From NCBI RefSeq assembly GCF_003072065.1, contig NZ_QCYG01000001.1:1-64000 (forward strand): 64,000 nucleotides of DNA. The letters are read 5' to 3'. This DNA comes from Thalassorhabdomicrobium marinisediminis (GTDB lineage: Bacteria; Pseudomonadota; Alphaproteobacteria; Rhodobacterales; Rhodobacteraceae). A model generated the notes under the pieces. That model did not search any database, had not been told where the DNA came from, and saw nothing but the letters and a program-made list of their open reading frames with translations. The position numbers and the translations under genes are program-made. Positions 15,727 to 24,818 of the stretch are shown here, one piece after another. Each line of letters opens with the position of its first letter. Position 1 is the first letter of the stretch.

Positions 15727-17820
15727 ATGACCGATCCATCCCCACCCAAACAGGCGATCCGACTGGGCGTCGACATCGGCGGCACCTTCACCGACGTGGT
15801 GCTTGAGGTGGGGGCGTCCTCCTATTCCACCAAGGTGCTGACGACCTATGCCGCCCCCGAAAACGCAATTATCGACGGGATGCATCAGGTCTGCGCAAAG
15901 GCCGGGATCGCGCCCGGCGACATTGGCCAGATCATCCACGGCACGACGCTGGCGACCAATGCGCTGATCGAACGGCGCGGCGCGAAGACCGCGCTGATCA
16001 CCACCGAAGGCTTCCGCGACGTGATCGAGATGCGCACGGAATCGCGCTTCGAGCAATACGACCTGAACCTTGAGCTGCCCGAGCCGCTGCTGCCGCGTCA
16101 CATGCGCTACACCGTGCCCGGACGCATCGACGCGAGTGGGGCCGAATTGGTGCCCCTGACCAAGGAGCAGATCGCCCCCGTGGTCGAGGAGATCGCCGCC
16201 GCCGGGTATGACAGCGTGGCCGTGGGGCTGATCCATTCCTACCTCAACCCCGCCCATGAAGAGCGCGTGCGCGAGGTTCTGGCGGAGAAGATGCCCGACG
16301 CCATGGTTTCGATTTCCTCCGAAGTCAGCCCCCAGATGCGCGAATACGAACGTTTCAACACGGTCGTCGCCAATGCCTACATCAAGCCGCTGATGAAATC
16401 CTATCTTGGCCGTCTCAAGGGGCGGCTGGCCGATGAGGGCGTGACCTGCAACGTCTTCCTGATGCACTCGGGCGGGGGCATCATCTCGCTCGAGAATGCC
16501 GCCGATTTCCCCGTGCGGCTGGTGGAATCCGGCCCCGCCGGTGGCGCGGTCTTCGCCGCCCATATCGCCGCGCGGTATGGCTTGGACAAGGTGCTGTCGT
16601 TTGACATGGGTGGCACGACAGCCAAGATTTGCCTGATCAAGAACCAGACGCCGAAAACCAGCCGGGTGTTCGAGGTTGCGCGCACCTACCGGTTCAAGAA
16701 AGGCTCGGGCATGCCGATTTCGATCCCCGTGATCGACATGGTCGAGATCGGGGCCGGGGGCGGATCGCTGGCCCATGTGGACGCAATGCAGCAAATCCGC
16801 GTCGGCCCCGAAAGCGCCGGGTCGGAGCCCGGTCCGGCCTGCTACGGGCGCGGCGGGGAACGTCCGGCGGTGACGGATGCCGATTTGGTGCTGGGCAAGC
16901 TTGATCCGGACAACTTCGCAGGCGGCAGCATCAAGCTGACCCGCAGTAACTCCGAGACCGCGTTGCAAGCGGTGCTGGGCGACCCGTTGGAGATGGACGC
17001 GCAAACCGCCGCGTTCGGTCTGGCCGAGGTGGTGGACGAGAACATGGCCAACGCCGCCCGCGTCCACGCGGTCGAGAACGGCGAGGATCTGTCGGATTAC
17101 ACGATGATTGCCTTCGGCGGGGCTGCCCCGCTGCACGCCGGACGTCTTTGCGAAAAGCTGGGCATCGATCGCTGCCTTGTGCCTCCCGGCGCCGGCGTCG
17201 GCTCGGCCATTGGGTTCCTGCGCGCGCCGTTTTCCTTTGAGGCCAACCGCTCGATCTACATGACGCTGGACGCCTTCGACGCCGGTGCGATCAAGACGCT
17301 TCTGTCGGAACTGCAACAAGAGGCCACGGCTTTCGTGCGCAATTGCGACGCCCACAGCGACATCCTGTCGGAGTTCAAGGTCTATATGCGCTACAAAGGG
17401 CAGGGGTGGGAGATCCCGATCACCCTGAGCGAAGCGCAGGCCATGGCCCCCGATGCCGCGACCTTCCAGAGGCTGTTCGAGGCGGAATACGCCAAGCTTT
17501 TCAGCCGCACGGTCGAAGGTCTGGACGTCGAGATCACCGTCTGGTCGGTCAATGCCACAACCCCGCCCGCGGCCGTCGATCCGGTGGCGGAGGCCGAGCA
17601 GCACCGCTCTGCGACCCGACACGCCACCCGCGCGCTTTACGATCCGGCCCAAGCCGAAGCGGTCGAGGCCGCCGTGGTGCGCCGCGACGGGATGGACGCC
17701 GGACATCACATCGCGGGCCCTGCCATCATGACCGAGGACGAAACCACCATCATCGTGCCCACAAGCCGCACCGCCCTGCGCCAGCCCGACGGCTGCATCG
17801 ACCTGCGCGTGAAAGGATAA
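15727..17820 (+). CDS. hyuA: ATP-dependent hydantoinase/oxoprolinase, subunit A
   Basis: A 697-residue member of the hydantoinase A / N-methylhydantoinase A family. The actin-like ATP-binding start is RLGVDIGGTFTDVVLE, and further conserved parts are IIHGTTLATNALIERRGAKTALITTEGFRD, SFDMGGTTAKICLI, and EIGAGGGSLAHVD with SEPGPACYGRGG. With HyuB these enzymes open 5-membered imide rings such as N-methylhydantoin or 5-oxoproline using ATP. Opening N-methylhydantoin gives N-carbamoylsarcosine, a known step of creatinine breakdown, which would fit the creatinase upstream. The exact substrate cannot be read from the sequence. It is separated from hyuB by 3 bp. Confidence 0.9.
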   Translation: MTDPSPPKQAIRLGVDIGGTFTDVVLEVGASSYSTKVLTTYAAPENAIIDGMHQVCAKAGIAPGDIGQIIHGTTLATNALIERRGAKTALITTEGFRDVIEMRTESRFEQYDLNLELPEPLLPRHMRYTVPGRIDASGAELVPLTKEQIAPVVEEIAAAGYDSVAVGLIHSYLNPAHEERVREVLAEKMPDAMVSISSEVSPQMREYERFNTVVANAYIKPLMKSYLGRLKGRLADEGVTCNVFLMHSGGGIISLENAADFPVRLVESGPAGGAVFAAHIAARYGLDKVLSFDMGGTTAKICLIKNQTPKTSRVFEVARTYRFKKGSGMPISIPVIDMVEIGAGGGSLAHVDAMQQIRVGPESAGSEPGPACYGRGGERPAVTDADLVLGKLDPDNFAGGSIKLTRSNSETALQAVLGDPLEMDAQTAAFGLAEVVDENMANAARVHAVENGEDLSDYTMIAFGGAAPLHAGRLCEKLGIDRCLVPPGAGVGSAIGFLRAPFSFEANRSIYMTLDAFDAGAIKTLLSELQQEATAFVRNCDAHSDILSEFKVYMRYKGQGWEIPITLSEAQAMAPDAATFQRLFEAEYAKLFSRTVEGLDVEITVWSVNATTPPAAVDPVAEAEQHRSATRHATRALYDPAQAEAVEAAVVRRDGMDAGHHIAGPAIMTEDETTIIVPTSRTALRQPDGCIDLRVKG

Positions 17821-17823
17821 CCC

Positions 17824-19530
17824 ATGCCCCAGCCTTCAAACGTCGCCTATCAAGTCATGTGGAACCGGCTCATTTCGGTCGTTGAGGAACAGGCGCAAGC
17901 GCTGGTCCGCACCGCATTCTCCACCTCGGTGCGCGAGGCGGGGGATCTTTCGGCGGGGGTCTATGACATTGACGGGCAAATGCTCGCTCAAGCGGTCACC
18001 GGCACGCCGGGGCACGTCAACGCCATGGCCGACGCGGTGGCCCATTTCATCCGCCGTATCGGCCGCGAGAATATCTTCGAGGGTGACATCTACATCACCA
18101 ACGACCCGTGGGAAGGCACCGGCCACCTGCACGACATCACCATGGTCACGCCGTCCTTCCACAAAGGCGCGCACGTGGGCTTTTTCGCCTGCACCGCGCA
18201 TATCGTCGACATCGGCGGGCGGGGGTTCGGCGCGGATGCGGCGAGCGTCTATGAAGAGGGGCTTTATATCCCCATCATGAAGTTCGCCGACCGCGGTGCG
18301 GTGGATCAGACCCTTCTGCGGATCGTGCGCGGCAACGTGCGTGAGCCCGACCAGCTTGTGGGCGACCTTTATGCGCTGGCCACCTGCAACGACATCGGCC
18401 ACCGCCGACTGATCGAGATGATGGAGGAGTTCGGGCTGGACGACCTTGCGGGCATCTCCGACTTCATCCTGACCCATTCGCGCCGTGCCACGCTCGAGCG
18501 GATCGCCGCCCTGCCGCAGACCAGCGCCGAGGGGGAATTGACCATCGACGGGTTCGACACGCCGATCACGCTAAGGGTGCGCGTCTCGGTCGAGAAGGAC
18601 CGGATCCTGTCGGATTTCGCCGGCACCTCGGGGGTGGACAAAAAGGGCATCAACTGCCCGCTGGTCTATACCAAGGCCTATGCCTGCTATGCGCTCAAGG
18701 TGGCCATCACGCCGGAAATTCCCAACAACGCCGCCAGCCTTGCCCCGTTCGAGATCGCCGCGCCAGAGAACACAATCGTCAACGCGAAGCATCCGGCCCC
18801 CGTGGCCTTGCGCCATATTATCGGGCATTTCGTCCCCGACGCGGTGTTCAACGCCTTCGACCAGATCGTGCCGGGTCTGGTCCCGGCCGAGGGGGCGGGC
18901 TGTCTGTGCAACTTTCAGGTCAGCCTGCGGCCCCGCAGCGATGCACCGGCGCCCGCAGATGCGCGCCGGTCCGAGGTGCTGACCTTCAACTCCGGCGGCT
19001 CCGGCGCGCGGCCTGCCTTTGACGGGCTCAACGCCACGGCGTTTCCGTCGGGCGTGATGACCATGCCGGTCGAGGCCACGGAGCACGCGGGCCCCGTCAT
19101 CATCTGGCGCAAAGAGCTGCGCCCGGACAGCGGCGGGGCGGGCAAGCAGCGGGGCGGACTGGGGCAATGCATGGAGGTCGGCGCGCGTGCGGGGCATGAG
19201 TTCGACATTCAGGCCATGTTCGACCGTGTGGATCATCCCGCCAAGGGCCGCCGGGACGGTGCGGCGGGCGCGCCCACCACCATCGCGCAGGACGACGGCA
19301 CGCCCATGCGCGGCAAGGGCAAACAGTTCGTGCCCCACGGGCGTCGCGTGATGATGGCGTTTCCGGGCGGCGGCGGCTACGGCGCGCCACAGGACCGCCC
19401 GCGCGATCTGGTGAAACGTGACCTGTTGCACGGCTATATCTCGGCCGAGACCGCCGCCCAAGTTTACGGGTTGGCCGAGGCGGAAATCGCCGAGGTGGAG
19501 GCGTTGCGCGCCCGTGGCGGCACGCTTTAG
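17824..19530 (+). CDS. hyuB: ATP-dependent hydantoinase/oxoprolinase, subunit B
   Basis: A 568-residue HyuB family protein, partner of HyuA. Conserved runs include REAGDLSAGVYDIDGQMLAQAVTGTPGHV, IYITNDPWEGTGHLHDITMVTP, GFGADAASVYEEGLYIP and the glycine-rich end MMAFPGGGGYGAP. An AAAGGA site inside the end of hyuA precedes the ATG. It ends the rightward series and converges with the alpha-glucosidase gene, 11 bp apart, without an obvious hairpin between them. Confidence 0.9.
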   Translation: MPQPSNVAYQVMWNRLISVVEEQAQALVRTAFSTSVREAGDLSAGVYDIDGQMLAQAVTGTPGHVNAMADAVAHFIRRIGRENIFEGDIYITNDPWEGTGHLHDITMVTPSFHKGAHVGFFACTAHIVDIGGRGFGADAASVYEEGLYIPIMKFADRGAVDQTLLRIVRGNVREPDQLVGDLYALATCNDIGHRRLIEMMEEFGLDDLAGISDFILTHSRRATLERIAALPQTSAEGELTIDGFDTPITLRVRVSVEKDRILSDFAGTSGVDKKGINCPLVYTKAYACYALKVAITPEIPNNAASLAPFEIAAPENTIVNAKHPAPVALRHIIGHFVPDAVFNAFDQIVPGLVPAEGAGCLCNFQVSLRPRSDAPAPADARRSEVLTFNSGGSGARPAFDGLNATAFPSGVMTMPVEATEHAGPVIIWRKELRPDSGGAGKQRGGLGQCMEVGARAGHEFDIQAMFDRVDHPAKGRRDGAAGAPTTIAQDDGTPMRGKGKQFVPHGRRVMMAFPGGGGYGAPQDRPRDLVKRDLLHGYISAETAAQVYGLAEAEIAEVEALRARGGTL

Positions 19531-19541
19531 CCCGGGTCCGC

Positions 19542-21161
19542 TCAGGGCGTCGTCAGTGCAATGTCGCCGTCGTGACCGAGGTAGGCGAAGCCGTTGCCCT
19601 GCAACACCAGCCGCTCGCCCTCCAACGTGGCGCGGCCCCCCAAGGTCAATCCGGCCGCGCCTGACACCACCACCTCCTGCGGTGTTTTGGACAGGTTGAA
19701 TACGAAGGTGAGCCGCTCATCCGGGGCGCTGCGCGTAAAGGCCAGCAGGGGTTCGGGCAGGTCGATGAAGGTCGTTTTGCCGCGCGACATGGCGGGGGAG
19801 GCTTTGCGCCGTGCGATCATGTCCTTGTAGAAAGCCATCACGCCCTCGGGCCCCTGTTGATCCACCGCCCGTGCCGCCTGTGGCGGTTTGACCGGCAGCC
19901 ACGGGGTGCCGCTGGAGAACCCCGCGTTGGGCGCGTCCTTTTCCCAGGCCATCGGCGTGCGGCACCCGTCGCGGCCCTTCACCGCGGGCCAGAACCGCAG
20001 GGCGGGGGGATCGGTCAACTCGTGATACTCCAACTCGGTCTCGGTCTGGCCCAGCTCTTCACCCTGATAGATGCCGATCGTGCCCTCGAACGCCATGAGC
20101 ATGGCGCAAGTGAGCCGCGCCATGGCATCCTCCGAGACTGCATGCTCGGCCCAGCGGCTGACCTGACGGGGCACGTCGTGGTTGGAGAAAGACCAATAGG
20201 GGTGCCCCTCGGGCGCGCCGGTCTGGAACCCTTCGATGCAGCTGCGGAAATGCGCGGCGGTGAACTCGGGCCCCAGCATCGCGAAACTGTAAGCCATGTG
20301 CAGGCGGCTGCGCCCCTCGGTATAGCGGCCCATGATCTCGATCGACCTTGGCCCCTTCTCGCCGACTTCGCCCACCATCATGATATCGTCATAGCGGTCG
20401 GTCAGCGCGCGCAGCTTTTCCAGAAAGCCGAGGTTTTCGGGCTGCGTTTTGTTGTGGATGTTGTCCTGCATGTCATAGAGCTCGGTTGCCATGACATGGG
20501 GCTGCGCCGGCGCGGGCGGGTTCGAGCGCAGCGATGGGTCGTGGAAGTAGTAGTTCACGGTATCCAGACGGAAACCGTCCAACCCACGGTCCAGCCAGAA
20601 TTTGCAGGTCTCCAGAACAGCCTCAACCACCTGCGGGTTGTGGAAATTCAGATCGGGCTGCGACGTCAGGAAATTGTGCAGGTAATACTGCCCGCGCCGG
20701 GGCTCGAACTCCCACGCCGGGCCGCCGAAATGGCTGTGCCAGTTGTTGGGCGGCGCCCCGTCGGGCAGGGGATCGGCCCAGACATACCAATCGGCCTTGT
20801 CGTTGCTGCGGTCGGTGCGGGATTGCTTGAACCACGGATGCTGGTCCGAGGTGTGTGACAGGACCTGATCGACGATGACCTTCAACCCAAGCCCGTGGGC
20901 GGTTTGCAGCAGGCTGTCAAAATCCTCAAGCGTGCCGAACAGCGGATCGACGGCGCAATAATCGGAAACGTCGTAGCCCATGTCCTTTTGCGGCGACTGG
21001 AAGATCGGCGACAGCCAGACGCAATCGGCCCCCAGATCGGCGATATGGGGCAGGCGGCGGGTGATGCCGCGCAGATCGCCGACCCCGTCGCCGTCATCAT
21101 CCTGATAGGATCGCGGATAAACCTGATAGACCACGGCGCTGCGCCACCATTCCTGCGACAT
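19542..21161 (-). CDS. Alpha-glucosidase, glycoside hydrolase family 13
   Basis: A 539-residue cytoplasmic GH13 enzyme with a (beta/alpha)8 barrel, probably acting on short alpha-glucosides. Region I is DQVLSHTSDQHPWF, region II DGFRLDTVNYY with the aspartate nucleophile, region III VGEVGE with the acid glutamate, and region IV FSNHDVPR. The C terminus is a small beta domain. The ATG at 21161 has AAGGGGG upstream and skips a 19-residue extension without homology. It stands alone here, with no agl transport genes, but a LacI-type operator lies in its promoter. Confidence 0.9.
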   Translation of the reverse strand: MSQEWWRSAVVYQVYPRSYQDDDGDGVGDLRGITRRLPHIADLGADCVWLSPIFQSPQKDMGYDVSDYCAVDPLFGTLEDFDSLLQTAHGLGLKVIVDQVLSHTSDQHPWFKQSRTDRSNDKADWYVWADPLPDGAPPNNWHSHFGGPAWEFEPRRGQYYLHNFLTSQPDLNFHNPQVVEAVLETCKFWLDRGLDGFRLDTVNYYFHDPSLRSNPPAPAQPHVMATELYDMQDNIHNKTQPENLGFLEKLRALTDRYDDIMMVGEVGEKGPRSIEIMGRYTEGRSRLHMAYSFAMLGPEFTAAHFRSCIEGFQTGAPEGHPYWSFSNHDVPRQVSRWAEHAVSEDAMARLTCAMLMAFEGTIGIYQGEELGQTETELEYHELTDPPALRFWPAVKGRDGCRTPMAWEKDAPNAGFSSGTPWLPVKPPQAARAVDQQGPEGVMAFYKDMIARRKASPAMSRGKTTFIDLPEPLLAFTRSAPDERLTFVFNLSKTPQEVVVSGAAGLTLGGRATLEGERLVLQGNGFAYLGHDGDIALTTP

Positions 21162-21191
21162 GACAGTCCCCCTTCGAAGCCATTTGCCCCA

Positions 21192-21205
21192 TGTTAGCGC
21201 TAAAT
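21192..21205. promoter_or_regulatory. LacI-family operator upstream of the alpha-glucosidase gene
   Basis: TGTTAGCGCTAAAT contains the perfect palindrome TTAGCGCTAA with the GCGC centre of LacI-type sites. It lies 30 bp before the start codon. An AglR-like sugar repressor would fit; none is encoded next to it. Confidence 0.5.
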
Positions 21206-21258
21206 TGCGGCGCGACAATCGGGGGCAGCATCATTCCGCAAGCGCCGCCCGACCCGCG

Positions 21259-24200
21259 TTACAGTTTTTCATAGGCGCCGACGATCTTGGTCACCTCGCC
21301 CGTGCGGTCGGTGACGGCGATGGCGTAGCTGCGGACCCGCACCTCCTTTCCGTCGGCCCGGATCAGCCGCGCCTCGAACCGGAACTCGCCACCGGGCTTC
21401 ATCGCCTTGGCGACCTTCTCGCTGATCATGGGAAGATCGTCGGGGTGATAGAAGTTGATGGCGGTGTCGTAATCCGGAGGGCCCGCGCTTTCGGGAATGC
21501 CGTGGATGTCGAAGACCTTCGAGGACCAGAAGATCGTCTTGTTCACGGGGTCAAGCTCCCAATAGCCGAAGCCCGCCAGTTCCTGCAGGTGGCGGAACCG
21601 CTCGATGGTGGCCTTGGTGTGGCCGGTGGCGGTCACGATCTCGGTGACATCCATGGCCATGGTATAGACTGTGGGCTCTTGCGTCACCGGATCGATGTAG
21701 CGGTGCCGTTCGATCGCAAGATAGGACGGATCTTCGTGGTCACTGTCGCGGAACAGGACCGTCTCGGGCGTGGTCTGATCCTCACCGGCAAGCACCTTTG
21801 CATCGTTCTGGCGCACGCTGTCCGCCGCCTCGGGCGGGATAAGGTCGAACAGGTTTTCGCCCACGGCGTCATCCCGGCTGAGACCAAGGACATTGGCCGA
21901 GGCTTCCGAAATCCGCAGGATCGTACCGTCCTGCGCGCGGTTGAACAGGTGGATGCGGGTGTTGCTGAGGATCATCTCCATTTCCAGCGCAAGCCCGGGG
22001 AACTGGGTGACGACCAATGTCAGCCCCAGCGTCTTGCCGAAATCGTCGAAATAGGGCGCGCAGCTCATCTTGATCTGGGTGCCGTGCGAGGAAAACTCCT
22101 GCTCGACCGGCTTGCCCGCCTGCAAGGCGTCGCTGCACAGCGCCGCAAGACTGGGGTAGCCTTCGGGCACGCTGACCTGGCTGATGTGCACCTGATTGAT
22201 GGGGCGCGGGATTGTAAAGACCTCACAAGCGGCATCGGTGGCCTGGGTGATCTGCAAGGCGCTGTCGGTGACAAGAATGGCCAGCGGCGTGTTGTGCAGG
22301 ATCGACGTCAACTCACCCGTGCGCCCCGTGAGGGTCGAGGCGGTCATCTGCAGCTCTTCATTGACGGTGATCAGTTCCTCGTTGCTGGACTGCAGCTCTT
22401 CGTTTGAGGTTTCGAGCATCTCGTTCGTGGCTTCGAGTTCCTCATTGGTGGACTGCATCTCCTCGTTGACGGACTGCAATTCCTCGTTGGTGGCCTCAAG
22501 CTCTTCGATGGTTTGCTGCAGCGCCTCACGGGTGACGGCGACCTCGGCCTCAAGTTCGAAGATCCGGCTTTCGGCGACGGCGCGACCGGTGCCGTCCCCC
22601 GTAACATCCCCCGCGCTATCCCCTGAGCCGTCACGGACTTTTGCGGCGCTCTCGACGGTATTGAACACCACCAAAGCGAGCTGTTCGTTGATCGCTTCGG
22701 CCACCACAGGATAGACGACAAGACGCAGATTCGCACCGTTCGGCCCCATGCCGCGCTGCGCGATCCCGCTGCGCCGTTCGCGGTTGCGCAGCGCGATCAT
22801 CACAAGGCTGCGCGCCTCTTCGCGCAAGGGGCTGCGCAGAAGGTCGATGTGCATCCGCAAGCGGCTGTTCTCGGTCACTTCGATAAAGGCGCTGATGGAG
22901 CCGTTGACCTGCAGGATGGTGCCCTCAGCGGTGACCAGAAAGGAATTCTCGCCCAAGGACTGCATCAGGGCGTTGAACATCTTGCGATCGTTCGACTCCG
23001 TATCGGCACGGGGGGCACGCCGGATCTCCGGCGGGGTCACCGGCCGCACCGCGGGCATGGCATAATCCGCGGCCGCCCCCCGCGCGATTTGGCGTCGGCG
23101 AAAGATATGCGGGGTGCTGCTGTCCTTGGCGAAAAGCTCCTCGGACCCGCTGATGGTCTCGGAGGTGCCCAGAAACAGCAGCGCATCAGGCGTCATGGCA
23201 TAGTGAAACCGCGACATCACCTTTTTCTGCAGGGCTTTGCCGAAATAGATCAGCACGTTGCGGCAGCACAGCAGGTGGATGCGCTGAAACGGCGGATCCT
23301 GGCACAGGTTGTGTTTCGAGAACAGGATCGCGCTGCGCAGATGATTGATGACCCGCACGCCGTCCGCATCGGGCACCAGATATTTCTTGGCCAGCGCCTC
23401 GGGGATGTTTGCCAGCGCACCGGAGGTGTAGATGCCGCGCTGGGCGATGGCCAGCGCGTTGGTGTCGATGTCGGTGGCGAAGATCTGCACCTTGTCCTTG
23501 AAATCGCTGGTCGGGCCGCCGAGGGCCTCGGCCAGCAACATGGCGATGGAATACGCCTCTTCCCCGGTTGCGCAGCCCGCGACCCAGACCCGCAAGGGCC
23601 CGCCGTCAGCGGCCGTGATCACTTCGGGGAGCAACCGTTCGAGGTGGCCGAACTCGGACCCGTCGCGAAAGAACCGGGTGACCGAGATCAACAGGTCCTT
23701 GAAGAGCGTATCAAGCTCCGCAGGGCGGGTGCGCAGAACGCGGGTATAGGCGTGAAGATCGTCCACGCCGAGGGCGGTCATACGCCGCTCGATCCGGCGC
23801 TGAACCGTGGATTGTTTGTATTCGCGGAAATCCACGCGGGTGCGGGCCAGCAACATCTGCAACACATCTGCAAACGGCGGCTCGCCCAGCGTATCGGTCC
23901 TGAAGCCCGAAAAATCGTGGTTCGCGGCGAGAATTTTTTGCAGATGCGTGCCAATTTCCGCAGGGGCAAGCACCAGATCGACGCAGCCGGTCTGGATCGC
24001 GGACTGCGGCATGCCGTCATACTTGGCGGAGTCGCGGTCCTGCGCGATGGTGATTCCCCCCGCTTCACGGATCGCCTGAACGCCGTAGGCCCCGTCCGAT
24101 CCGGTGCCTGACAGGATGATGGCCACCGTGTTTGCCCCCCGTTCGGCGGCCAGAGTAAGCAGGAAGCGATCTACCGACGGTTTAGGCGTGGACAGCGTGT

Positions 24201-24543
24201 CGCTGGGCGGTTTGAGCCGCAGACGCCCGCCTTCGACGACCACATCGGCCTTGGGCGGGGTGATGTAGATCACATTGACCACATCGGCCTTGGGCGGGGT
24301 GATGTAGATCACATTGGCGCGGGGGATGACTCCGTCGGTAATATCCTCGACCAACAGGTCGGTTTCCCGTGCAACCAGTTGAGACATAATGCTTTTGTGA
24401 TGGGGCGACATATGTTGCACCACGACGAAACAAATCGGCGATGTCGCCGGAAGGGACGAGACGAATTCGCGGATTGCTTCAAGCCCGCCGGCCGAGGATC
24501 CGATGGCGACGATTGTCAGGTCTGTGTCGACCTCATCTTTCAT
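21259..24543 (-). CDS. CheB-CheR-PAS hybrid chemotaxis/signalling protein
   Basis: A 1094-residue cytoplasmic fusion. Residues about 1-190 are a CheB methylesterase with the triad serine in IGSSAGGLEA, the histidine in VVQHMSPHH and the aspartate in SGTGSDGAYG. A CheR methyltransferase follows (VWVAGCATGEEAYSIAMLL for SAM binding, LLCCRNVLIYF). Next come PAS-like segments around a long coiled coil of about 70 residues built on ELxxxNEELxSxNEE repeats, and a C-terminal PAS/PAC pair. There is no receiver or kinase domain. The CheB part carries a 39-bp tandem duplication giving two copies of NVIYITPPKADVV. An unrecognised gene is divergent to it. Confidence 0.9.
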   Translation of the reverse strand: MKDEVDTDLTIVAIGSSAGGLEAIREFVSSLPATSPICFVVVQHMSPHHKSIMSQLVARETDLLVEDITDGVIPRANVIYITPPKADVVNVIYITPPKADVVVEGGRLRLKPPSDTLSTPKPSVDRFLLTLAAERGANTVAIILSGTGSDGAYGVQAIREAGGITIAQDRDSAKYDGMPQSAIQTGCVDLVLAPAEIGTHLQKILAANHDFSGFRTDTLGEPPFADVLQMLLARTRVDFREYKQSTVQRRIERRMTALGVDDLHAYTRVLRTRPAELDTLFKDLLISVTRFFRDGSEFGHLERLLPEVITAADGGPLRVWVAGCATGEEAYSIAMLLAEALGGPTSDFKDKVQIFATDIDTNALAIAQRGIYTSGALANIPEALAKKYLVPDADGVRVINHLRSAILFSKHNLCQDPPFQRIHLLCCRNVLIYFGKALQKKVMSRFHYAMTPDALLFLGTSETISGSEELFAKDSSTPHIFRRRQIARGAAADYAMPAVRPVTPPEIRRAPRADTESNDRKMFNALMQSLGENSFLVTAEGTILQVNGSISAFIEVTENSRLRMHIDLLRSPLREEARSLVMIALRNRERRSGIAQRGMGPNGANLRLVVYPVVAEAINEQLALVVFNTVESAAKVRDGSGDSAGDVTGDGTGRAVAESRIFELEAEVAVTREALQQTIEELEATNEELQSVNEEMQSTNEELEATNEMLETSNEELQSSNEELITVNEELQMTASTLTGRTGELTSILHNTPLAILVTDSALQITQATDAACEVFTIPRPINQVHISQVSVPEGYPSLAALCSDALQAGKPVEQEFSSHGTQIKMSCAPYFDDFGKTLGLTLVVTQFPGLALEMEMILSNTRIHLFNRAQDGTILRISEASANVLGLSRDDAVGENLFDLIPPEAADSVRQNDAKVLAGEDQTTPETVLFRDSDHEDPSYLAIERHRYIDPVTQEPTVYTMAMDVTEIVTATGHTKATIERFRHLQELAGFGYWELDPVNKTIFWSSKVFDIHGIPESAGPPDYDTAINFYHPDDLPMISEKVAKAMKPGGEFRFEARLIRADGKEVRVRSYAIAVTDRTGEVTKIVGAYEKL
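24239..24316. repeat. Perfect 39-bp tandem duplication inside the CheB domain
   Basis: Two identical 39-bp units, 24239-24277 and 24278-24316, lie head to tail. They keep the frame and insert a second copy of the 13-residue strand NVIYITPPKADVV. A single copy gives the normal family sequence, so the second looks recent. Confidence 0.95.
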
Positions 24544-24818
24544 ATCCGTTTCCCACATGCGTTACACAACCATGACGATAGCCTAGAAGCCGGCCGCCGC
24601 CGGTTGCAAGTCCCCCGGCATAGGGCTCCGCCCCCTTGCGATATTTGATCTGGCGCAATGATGCGGTGTGCAGGGTCGCGGGAAATCACGAAAATTGTCT
24701 TAAAATCCGGCGCGCACCGCCCTAAAAATTTTCTGGAAATCCGCGCGGTTTTTTTAAGATTTTGTTCAGACCTGTTTCTTAGGACTTCTGGCAACACCAA
24801 GCGCAAAGGACCGGCTTC
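24544..24818. promoter_or_regulatory. Divergent promoter region with a possible Crp/Fnr-family box
   Basis: 275 bp between the CheB-CheR gene and the divergent unknown gene; the half near the latter is AT-rich. TTGATCTGGCGCAA at 24645-24658 resembles a Crp/Fnr-type site with a perfect left half and a 3/5 right half. I see no clear terminator or -10/-35 pair. Confidence 0.3.

Noticed and set aside
15688-17709. 673-residue open frame antisense to hyuA
   Set aside because: GC-rich genes leave long stop-free frames on the opposite strand. Its translation is low-complexity (His/Gly/Arg/Gln-rich), has no domain, and the plus strand clearly encodes HyuA.
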